Origin: a bacterium
GTDB lineage: Bacteria > Zhuqueibacterota > Zhuqueibacteria > Residuimicrobiales > Residuimicrobiaceae
Reading direction: 5' to 3'
Assembly (NCBI GenBank): GCA_012523655.1
Contig: JAAYTV010000087.1
Span: forward strand, 1-14,264
DNA length: 14,264 nt
Shown: positions 6,094 through 12,221 of the stretch, piece after piece
Numbering within the stretch: position 1 is the first letter of the stretch
Layout of the letters: each line of letters begins with the position of its first letter
Notes under the pieces: model-generated
What the model was told of the DNA's origin: nothing
What the model saw: the letters and a program-made list of their open reading frames with translations, nothing else
Database searches by the model: none
Made by a program: the position numbers and the translations under genes

Positions 6094-8217
6094 ATGGGCA
6101 GGAAATTTTCTTTTCTCCGGCTGCTGATTCTGGCCTGTTTGCCGCTGCATGCCGACCAACCGCCTGCGGATTTTCCGCAATTCGTCGTTCCGGGGTTTGA
6201 GCAAGAGATGACGGCTCTGCGCAACCTGTTCTGGTTGCATTATGAGCCGGCCGGCCCCTTGTCTCCTCTGTGGGATGAATGGATGACCCTGTCCACCCTC
6301 TGGCCCGCCTGCACGCCCGATTCAGCTTTAGCCACCATGCGTGAACGCTGGCGCACTGCGTTGATGAACCGCATCATCAATTCAGAAGGGTATGTGCATA
6401 CTCAACAGCATGACGGTCCTGCCCACGCCGAAGGGTGGCCCTTTCCCAGATGGATGGAAGCCGGCGGCATTGGCTGGCATTTTCGCGGCACCGGCGTGCC
6501 GGGTTATGAAGCTCCTCTGGCCACACCGGAAGGATGGACGCTTGAACAGGCAAAGGTTGATTCTGTCAATGACAAGGGCTGGCTCATCCATCTCACCGGC
6601 CCCCATGCCAGGCTACAACCGCCGTCCTTTTCGATCGACGCTGAAAGCGCACCTTGGCTGCGGCTGAATTGGTGGGCAAGCGGATTGACCGACGCCAATC
6701 CCTATGTGGAATGGACGACCGTCGAGCAGCCCGACTTTAGTCCGGAGCGGCGCGCCTATTTTTCACCTGCCGAATCTGAAGGCCAGCTCCTCTCCAGTCC
6801 GCCCATGGGACCGCAGTCCACCCGCCAGTTTAAAGCGCAGGTTGTCGAAACCCGCACCATGATTCCGGTCCACCGCGTGCCGGGCTGGAAAGGCACGCTG
6901 ACGTCTCTGCGCATCTGTTTCGGCAATTCAAGAACAGGCCAGGTGGTCATCAAATCCTTCCACACCGCATGCGACACACGCCACACAGTCAATAACACGG
7001 CGTTCCTGCGCGGCTGCATTTCCTATTTCTTGTGGACGCGCGACCTTGTTTTTCTGCGTCAACAGATCGGCCGCATGCGCACCGCCCTGCGTTTTATGAT
7101 GAATGAATTCCAGACGCGCAGCAAAAACTGCGTCTACACCACCTGGCCTGGCCACGAAGGCCGCAGCGGGGTGACGTGGGATAAGACCGGCGCCAAAGTA
7201 ATCCGCCGCAACCAAGGTATTGGCAGCAATTATTGGGACCTGTTGCCGTTCGGCGGCGAAGATGCGCTGGCGACCATCTACTATTATGACGCCGTGCTGG
7301 ATCTGGCCGGATTGGAAGAACAGATCCTTCGCCATCCGCAGTGGTGCGTGCCCGGCGGCGCCGAAGCCTTTGATCCATCGGATTTGCGCGACCACGCCCG
7401 ACGGGTCAAACAGTACGGCGGCCGACGCTTTTGGAATGAAAAGACCGGCCGATTCGGCACCGTGGACTTGGATGGCGTGCTCCACGATTATGGATTCACG
7501 TTTCTCAACAACGAAGCGATCTATTACGATTTCACTTCACCGCAACAGGCTGAATCCATTCGTTCCTGGATCTCGGGCCGCCGTTCGGTCGCGGGCGACA
7601 CCTCGTCCGGCGCTGACATCTATCATTGGCGCTTTGGCCCCCGCTCCACTACACGCCGGAACATCGATTACTATTACTGGGCCTGGTCGAATCCCGAACG
7701 CATCCCCTGGGGATTTCAGGTGCAGGACGGCGGCGCCGTGCTGGGCTTTTCCTATCATGACCTCATGGCCCGGCTGCTCACAGAAGGTCCGGACGATGCC
7801 TGGCGACGATTGAAAGAGATCATCCGCTGGTTTGAAGAGACCCAGGCTGCCGGAGGCTATCGCGCCTTTTACAAAGATCCCAAAAACGGCACCATGCAGG
7901 GCAGCAACGTGGCCGGTGGTCTGGGTTTGGACAAAGAATTTTTTGAAAGCATTCTCGTGCCTCAGGTCATGCTGTATGGCTTTCTCGGTTTTCAGCCCAC
8001 AGCGGACGGATGCGCCATTGATCCGCGGCTGCCGAAAGAGTGGCCGGCGCTGACGATCACCGGCATACGCCTTCACGGATGCGTTGTGGACATCACCGCG
8101 CATGAAAAATCCATCACGATAAAAGGCGTCTCCGCGCCCGGTGAAAAGCTCATCGTCGATCTTCCGTCGGGCCTACGGCTTGCACCAAACAGCGCTCCCT
8201 TTGTCTGCGCGCAATGA
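6094..8217 (+). CDS. Exported six-hairpin glycosidase-like protein
   Basis: A 707-residue protein whose ATG is preceded by AAGGAA (6080-6085). A signal peptide of about 20 residues (RKFSFLRLLILACLPLHA before DQPP) indicates export. The middle to C-terminal part is rich in Trp, Tyr and Gly and reads like an (alpha/alpha)6 barrel: NNTAFLRGCISYFLWTRD with a helix holding RMRTALRFMM (about 300-340), GSNYWDLLPFGGEDALATIYYYDAV (about 377-401), GFTFLNNEAIYYD (about 468-480), and IPWGFQVQDGGAVLGFSYHDL (about 538-558). The N-terminal 280 residues look like a beta-sandwich module. The last 80 (ITGIRLHGCVVDITAHEKSI) resemble the C-terminal beta-sandwich seen in GH65/GH78/GH95-type enzymes. Candidate acid/base residues (E in GGED and NNEA, D in QDGG) are visible but cannot be assigned. 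Substrate and GH family are not recognised. The gene follows the propeller gene by 181 bp on the same strand, so the two may share regulation. Confidence 0.65.
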   Translation: MGRKFSFLRLLILACLPLHADQPPADFPQFVVPGFEQEMTALRNLFWLHYEPAGPLSPLWDEWMTLSTLWPACTPDSALATMRERWRTALMNRIINSEGYVHTQQHDGPAHAEGWPFPRWMEAGGIGWHFRGTGVPGYEAPLATPEGWTLEQAKVDSVNDKGWLIHLTGPHARLQPPSFSIDAESAPWLRLNWWASGLTDANPYVEWTTVEQPDFSPERRAYFSPAESEGQLLSSPPMGPQSTRQFKAQVVETRTMIPVHRVPGWKGTLTSLRICFGNSRTGQVVIKSFHTACDTRHTVNNTAFLRGCISYFLWTRDLVFLRQQIGRMRTALRFMMNEFQTRSKNCVYTTWPGHEGRSGVTWDKTGAKVIRRNQGIGSNYWDLLPFGGEDALATIYYYDAVLDLAGLEEQILRHPQWCVPGGAEAFDPSDLRDHARRVKQYGGRRFWNEKTGRFGTVDLDGVLHDYGFTFLNNEAIYYDFTSPQQAESIRSWISGRRSVAGDTSSGADIYHWRFGPRSTTRRNIDYYYWAWSNPERIPWGFQVQDGGAVLGFSYHDLMARLLTEGPDDAWRRLKEIIRWFEETQAAGGYRAFYKDPKNGTMQGSNVAGGLGLDKEFFESILVPQVMLYGFLGFQPTADGCAIDPRLPKEWPALTITGIRLHGCVVDITAHEKSITIKGVSAPGEKLIVDLPSGLRLAPNSAPFVCAQ

Positions 8218-8246
8218 CTACTGTGGACCAGCGCAGCCGCCTTGCA

Positions 8247-8302
8247 CGTCGCTGTCTGATCGAATGAAATAATAAGACCTGTTGCCTATCATCGCAGCGA
8301 CG
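8247..8302. repeat. Separated inverted repeat upstream of the ABC operon
   Basis: CGTCGCTG (8247-8254) and CAGCGACG (8295-8302) are perfect 8-bp inverted arms 40 nt apart, in the 171-bp gap between the glycosidase gene and the operon. The interval contains AT-rich AATGAAATAATAAGA. It could be a regulator site, a long-loop hairpin or chance. I see no clear -35/-10 pair in this gap. Confidence 0.3.
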
Positions 8303-8388
8303 AATCCGGGACGCATGTCTTCGCTTCGCTTTTCATGCATCAATCAGGTTCGGCCAAGCGCTCAAACAAATCCAAACAGGAAACCTTC

Positions 8389-9540
8389 ATGAAACAAAAA
8401 ATACTCCTATTCCTCCTTGGCCTTCTTCTGACTCTGTGCATTGCCGACGCAACCGCCTGCCGCTACACTGTGCGCGAGATCGGCTACAGTCGTGCCTATG
8501 CCAGTCCGTATCAGCTGCTGTTGCCCATGCCGGAAGGTTTCCCTGAAGCGTTGCGCAGCGAAGCGGAAAAACTCTGCCGCACGGCGCTCGGCGATGCCAA
8601 CATCAGTGCCCGCCTGGCCGGCCGGCGGGAGCGCGACAGCCTCCTGGCCGCTCACTCTGAACCGCGGGATAAAGAAAATGAAGCGCTGCTCATTTCACCG
8701 CACGGACGAATCCTGCGATACGGGATCCCCTTGACTCTGGACACCTGGAAATCAGCGCTGTGGGATATTCTCGACTGGGCCTGCCTCTCTCCTGTTCGCA
8801 AGCAGATCAACCAGCAGCTGACCCAATCTTTTTGCGTGGTGCTGCTTTTGCCCGGCAGCGATAGCCGGGAGAATGCGTTGTATCAGGCGCGGGTGGAACA
8901 AAGCATCCTGGAGATAAAAAAAATTATGCCGAGCCTGCCCAAACCTGTGTCACAGGCGCCGGCTCTGCTGATCCTAAATCAGGATCAAATGCGCCAGGAA
9001 GATGTCCTGCTCTGGAGTCTGGAGTGCGACACGCAAACGGCTCATCCACGCGCTGCGGTGATCTATGGAAGAGCGCGGCGCCTGGGCCCGGTGCTGGAGC
9101 AGGAGACCTTTACTGAGCAGAACCTGCTCAGCCTGTTGGCGCTGGTCGGCGCAGACTGTGAATGCGGATTGGACCGCTCCGGAATTCTCGGCCTCATGCT
9201 GCCCAGCCGTTGGGGCGGCGGACTGCAACAGGCGGTTGCCGATGAACTGGGATTCGATGTGGAAAATCCCGCTGTGCTCATGGAGATGGAACAGATCCTG
9301 TCGTTGAACGCCCCGGCGCCGGCCGGCCATGCCAAGGCCGCAGACATGATCGCCAGCTATCGTGAAGAATTGGTCGATCTGCTGAGCCCGTCGGCCGCCC
9401 GATCCACCGCAGAAAGACCGGCGCCGGCAACCCGCTCGCTGCGCAGCATTTTTCTAATCTCGTTCCTTGGCATTGGCTGCGTGCTCGCCCTGGCCGCTCT
9501 GGGGCTCCATTGGAAAATGAAAAAGAGAAAGCAGGTATGA
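8389..9540 (+). CDS. Exported, C-terminally membrane-anchored protein of unknown family; first gene of an ABC transporter operon
   Basis: A 383-residue protein that I cannot assign to a named family. The ATG at 8389 is chosen over an in-frame ATG at 8335 because it starts a clean signal sequence (MKQKILLFLLGLLLTL, then ADATAC) and follows ACAGGAAA at 8376-8383. C24 in ATAC could be a non-ideal lipobox cysteine, or cleavage may simply follow the TA. The bulk (about 25-350) would be periplasmic. It begins CRYTVREIGYSRAYASPYQLLL and includes strand-like ALLISPHGRILRYG and FCVVLLLPGSDSRENALYQA. A distinctive segment ADCECGLDRSGILGLMLPSRW has a CxC pair at C257 and C259, followed by GFDVENPAVLMEMEQIL. 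A single membrane helix (about 354-375) ends in the basic tail KMKKRKQV, giving an extracytoplasmic domain tethered to the inner membrane. Its stop overlaps the permease start (ATGA), implying stoichiometric co-expression. It is probably a dedicated partner of the transporter. The CxC may bind metal or form a disulfide. Confidence 0.85.
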   Translation: MKQKILLFLLGLLLTLCIADATACRYTVREIGYSRAYASPYQLLLPMPEGFPEALRSEAEKLCRTALGDANISARLAGRRERDSLLAAHSEPRDKENEALLISPHGRILRYGIPLTLDTWKSALWDILDWACLSPVRKQINQQLTQSFCVVLLLPGSDSRENALYQARVEQSILEIKKIMPSLPKPVSQAPALLILNQDQMRQEDVLLWSLECDTQTAHPRAAVIYGRARRLGPVLEQETFTEQNLLSLLALVGADCECGLDRSGILGLMLPSRWGGGLQQAVADELGFDVENPAVLMEMEQILSLNAPAPAGHAKAADMIASYREELVDLLSPSAARSTAERPAPATRSLRSIFLISFLGIGCVLALAALGLHWKMKKRKQV

Positions 9541-10679
9541 TCAAACAGGTTATACAGGAAGCACGGTTTCGCCAGTTCACCTTTTTTCTCAGCGCCCTGG
9601 CAGTCACCCTCGCCGTCGCACTGGTGGTCTTTTTTCTCACGACCAGCGAGGCGTCCAATCGCGAAACCATCCGCCTGACGCGCGATATGGGATTCAATCT
9701 GCGCATCGTTGCGGCGAACACGGATATGGATTATTTCTGGTTGCACGGCTTTTCGGATCAGCTCATGCCCGAGTGTTGGGTGGAGCGGTTTGTCCACTAT
9801 CCCAAATTCTCCTTTGCCCATGTCACCGCTACGCTGCAGCAACGGCTGCAGTGGCGCGATAGGCAGGTGGTGCTCACCGGGCTGTCCCGCGAGATCGAAC
9901 CCGGCGGCAAGGTCAAGACAGCCATAACCTATCATCTGGCGCCGGGACGCGTGATCATCGGGTATGGGCCGGCCAGCGCCCTGGACATTCACGCGGGACA
10001 GAGCGTGCGCATTCTCGACACAGACTTTTACGTGGAACGAACGCTGGCTGAAACCGGCAGCGAAGAGGACCAATGGATCTATATGAATCTGGAGTCCCTG
10101 CAGCAACTGCTGCACCTGAAGGGAAAGATCAGCGAGATCAAGGCGCTCAATTGCCTGTGCCTGACCACAGACCAGCAGGACCCCCTGCTGATGCTGCGCG
10201 ACCAGCTCAGACAGGTGCTGCCTGATGCACAGGTGATCATGAACAAAACCATCGCCATGGCACGGGAGAGACAACGCCTGACCATGGAACGATACTTTGC
10301 CGTGCTGCTGCCGGCGCTGCTGGTCGGCTGCGGGCTTTTCATCGCCGCGCTGTCCATGATCAACGTGCGGGATCGGTCGCGGGAGATCGGTATTCTCCGC
10401 GCCATAGGATATGGATCCGGGCGCATCGTTGTTCTCTTTCTGGCCCGAGCCCTGTTGCTGGGGCTCATCGGCGGCCTGCTGGGATTTATCCTCGGTGTCC
10501 TGGCCAGCCTGCATTGGGGTCCCGGCGTGTTCAAGATAACCGGCAAAACCATTCTGCCCATGTACGATCTGTTAGTCTGGAGTTTGATCCTTGCCCCCCT
10601 GTTCGCCGCCCTGGCCGCGTCCATACCTGCGGCCTATGCGGTCAATCAGGACCCTGCCAATCTTTTGCGGGAAAACTGA
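9537..10679 (+). CDS. ABC transporter permease, MacB/FtsX (LolCE-type) superfamily
   Basis: A 380-residue permease starting at the ATG that overlaps the previous stop (ATGA, 9537-9540); an in-frame upstream ATG at 9510 would overlap the upstream gene more and lacks support. Topology is that of the type VII exporter fold: one N-terminal helix (about 14-38), a large extracytoplasmic domain (about 40-250, MacB_PCD-like), then three C-terminal helices (about 252-275, 298-326, 344-368). The FtsX signature RSREIGILRAIGYGSGRIVVLF lies between helices 2 and 3, where the coupling helix contacts the ATPase. Relatives (MacB, LolC/E, FtsX) transmit ATP-driven movement to periplasmic partners rather than passing substrate through the membrane. 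Only one permease gene is present, so a homodimer is expected. The substrate is unknown; the co-encoded anchored CxC protein is the obvious candidate partner. Confidence 0.92.
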   Translation: MIKQVIQEARFRQFTFFLSALAVTLAVALVVFFLTTSEASNRETIRLTRDMGFNLRIVAANTDMDYFWLHGFSDQLMPECWVERFVHYPKFSFAHVTATLQQRLQWRDRQVVLTGLSREIEPGGKVKTAITYHLAPGRVIIGYGPASALDIHAGQSVRILDTDFYVERTLAETGSEEDQWIYMNLESLQQLLHLKGKISEIKALNCLCLTTDQQDPLLMLRDQLRQVLPDAQVIMNKTIAMARERQRLTMERYFAVLLPALLVGCGLFIAALSMINVRDRSREIGILRAIGYGSGRIVVLFLARALLLGLIGGLLGFILGVLASLHWGPGVFKITGKTILPMYDLLVWSLILAPLFAALAASIPAAYAVNQDPANLLREN

Positions 10680-10681
10680 CC

Positions 10682-11335
10682 ATGATGGAGTTGTTGCAGG
10701 TAGCTAAAGTCTATCAAAAAAATTCTCAACGCATCGCCGCTCTGGAGAACATCACGCTCAAAATCAACAAGGGCGAATTCGTCCTGGTCTGCGGTCCCAG
10801 CGGCAGCGGCAAAACCACTCTGCTGTTGACCCTGGGCGCCATGATTCAACCGAGCGAAGGCGCCGTGCGCTTTAACGGCCGGGAAATCCACCGCGCAACG
10901 GAGAAAGAGCGCACCCTCTTCCGCAGACAACACCTGGGATTCGTGTTTCAGATGTTCAACCTGCTGCCCTATATGACTGTGCTGGAGAATGTGTTGATGG
11001 GACAAGTGCTGCGTGAACCGGGGGATGAGGCTACAGCCAGGCAGTGGCTGGAACGATTGCATCTGCAGGACCGGCTGCAGCACAAGCCTGCAGAGTTGAG
11101 CGTGGGCGAGTGTCAGCGCGTGGCCATGGCCAGAGCGCTGATTAAAAAACCGCAATTGCTGCTGGCCGATGAGCCCACCGGCAACCTCGATCCAGCGAAC
11201 GCCGGTCAGATTCTGGCAGCGCTGTCGGAATACCATCGCCAGGGAGGAACCGTGGTGATGGTGACCCATGGAAGCACAGGGATCATCCGCGCTGACCGGA
11301 CGTTATATCTTGAACAGGGCAGATTGGTTGCTTGA
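10682..11335 (+). CDS. ABC transporter ATP-binding protein, LolD/MacB type
   Basis: A 217-residue nucleotide-binding subunit beginning 2 nt after the permease stop, so translational coupling is likely. The ATG at 10682 (with another Met directly after it) is chosen because the upstream extension overlaps the permease gene in another frame. Motifs in order: Walker A GPSGSGKTT (38-46, K44); Q-loop FVFQMFNLLPYMT, with the NLLP..T typical of the LolD/MacB group; signature LSVGECQRVAMARAL (S140-C144); Walker B LLLADEPTGNLD (D163, catalytic E164); and H-loop VTHG (H196). The signature has V and C where most relatives have G and Q (LSGGQ/LSGGE), an unusual change at the ATP sandwich interface. All catalytic residues are intact, so it should hydrolyse ATP and drive the adjacent permease. 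Confidence 0.95.
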   Translation: MMELLQVAKVYQKNSQRIAALENITLKINKGEFVLVCGPSGSGKTTLLLTLGAMIQPSEGAVRFNGREIHRATEKERTLFRRQHLGFVFQMFNLLPYMTVLENVLMGQVLREPGDEATARQWLERLHLQDRLQHKPAELSVGECQRVAMARALIKKPQLLLADEPTGNLDPANAGQILAALSEYHRQGGTVVMVTHGSTGIIRADRTLYLEQGRLVA

Positions 11336-11465
11336 AGACGGCTCTCCACCATGGGATGAATGAAAAGGCCGCAGGGTGCTGCTTGTTTTAAGCCGAAATA
11401 AACCAGACTGGATGAAGGTGCACACCTACTTTAGCCGCATACAAAATTCCGAAAGGCACAGATTC

Positions 11466-11894
11466 ATGCGGACAGCAAGGAAAGCGATGGGCCACAGGAC
11501 CGATGCGTTCGTGTTGCTGAGCATCCTGATCATGATCCTGGCGATGACGATTCCGGGCATCAAACACTCTGCCATTGTTGAACAGGAAGAGCCGGATCTA
11601 GATGCGATGGGCCATGACTACAGAATACCCTATTTGGTGCTGGAAACCGGAAATCCTCAGCAAACCGCGCTCCATTCTCAGGTAAAATCGGGTCTTCAGC
11701 AGAACAGGAATTTTTCGCTTCAGGAAGAGTGTCGTTGTTATGTTTACGAGCAATATCGGCAGGTCGACATCTATGAATACTGCGGGGCCATGGCAGAAAA
11801 AATAAAACCAATTCGCCTGTCCTCAGATCTGCTCAAAAACAGCGAACGCGTAGTGAAAGAGGATGAAGCGACGGAGACGAAATCTCTAGAATGA
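11466..11894 (+). CDS. Small hypothetical protein with one N-terminal membrane helix
   Basis: A 142-residue frame from the ATG at 11466, chosen because AAAGG (11452-11456) lies 9 nt upstream; in-frame alternatives at 11412 (ATG) and 11376 (GTG) lack a better ribosome site. Residues about 17-38 (FVLLSILIMILAMTIPG) form a signal anchor. The remainder is polar and would be periplasmic, with a CRC pair in QEECRCYVYEQYRQVDIYEYCG and a charged tail rich in Glu and Lys. No family is recognised. It is more AT-rich than its neighbours and sits 130 bp after the ABC operon, just before the repeat region. It could be a young or transferred gene, or a non-coding frame. Confidence is moderate to low. Confidence 0.45.
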   Translation: MRTARKAMGHRTDAFVLLSILIMILAMTIPGIKHSAIVEQEEPDLDAMGHDYRIPYLVLETGNPQQTALHSQVKSGLQQNRNFSLQEECRCYVYEQYRQVDIYEYCGAMAEKIKPIRLSSDLLKNSERVVKEDEATETKSLE

Positions 11895-11910
11895 CACTAT
11901 CACATTTTAT

Positions 11911-11994
11911 CATTTTGTCTTTCCGAGCCCGCAACGAATCATCATAACGCGTGCTTTGTGTCAGCAGAGGGCGAGGAATCTATCGTCGCACAAA
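11911..11994. repeat. 84-bp direct repeat, copy 1
   Basis: Copy 1 of a direct repeat beginning CATTTTGTCTTTCCGAGCCC and ending in CGTCGCACAAA. It matches copy 2 (12100-12183) at 82 of 84 positions by eye, at an offset of 189 bp. Inside it TTCCGAGCCC and GGGCGAGGAA are imperfect inverted repeats (8 of 10), and CTTTGTG near the middle pairs with CACAAA at the end. This gives a REP-like fold-back structure. Confidence 0.85.
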
Positions 11995-12099
11995 ACCATA
12001 GACGTTCGTATGCACCGTTCGTCGCTGTATCCTTCGGCGCTCAGAATCTGCAAACAGACGCTGCAACATATTGTCTTGCGCCTTGGGATGTCAACAGTA

Positions 12100-12183
12100 C
12101 ATTTTGTCTTTCCGAGCCCGCAACGAATCATCATGACGCGTGCTTTGTGTCAGCAGAGGGCGAGGAATCTATCGACGCACAAA
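12100..12183. repeat. 84-bp direct repeat, copy 2
   Basis: Copy 2 of the 84-bp repeat, differing from copy 1 by two substitutions (A to G in the ATCATxACGC part; T to A in ATCGxCGCA). With the next base it completes a perfect 7-bp inverted pair, CTTTGTG (12143-12149) / CACAAAG (12178-12184). It ends 39 bp before the peptidase stop. The intervening spacer (11995-12099) contains GGCGCTCAGAATCTG, faintly like the GGGCGAGGAATCT core, perhaps an older eroded copy. Confidence 0.85.
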
Positions 12184-12221
12184 GTCTTGCTTTTTACAGA
12201 ACGCTCGATCTAGAGTTATCC

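Larger units (their letters stand above)
11895..12221. other. Intergenic repeat region between convergent genes
   Basis: This gap of about 330 bp separates the small plus-strand frame from the minus-strand peptidase. It is largely made of two copies of an 84-bp sequence plus a 105-bp spacer. Open frames across it are by-products of the repeat and have no family motif. No clear T-run terminator for either flanking gene was found. Confidence 0.6.

Noticed and set aside
11366..11396. Intrinsic terminator after the ABC operon
   Set aside because: Only a 4-bp stem (GCAG/CTGC) before TTGTTTT; too weak to call.
11911..12184. CRISPR array
   Set aside because: Only two repeats of 84 bp with one 105-bp spacer; far too long for CRISPR units and no cas gene is present.
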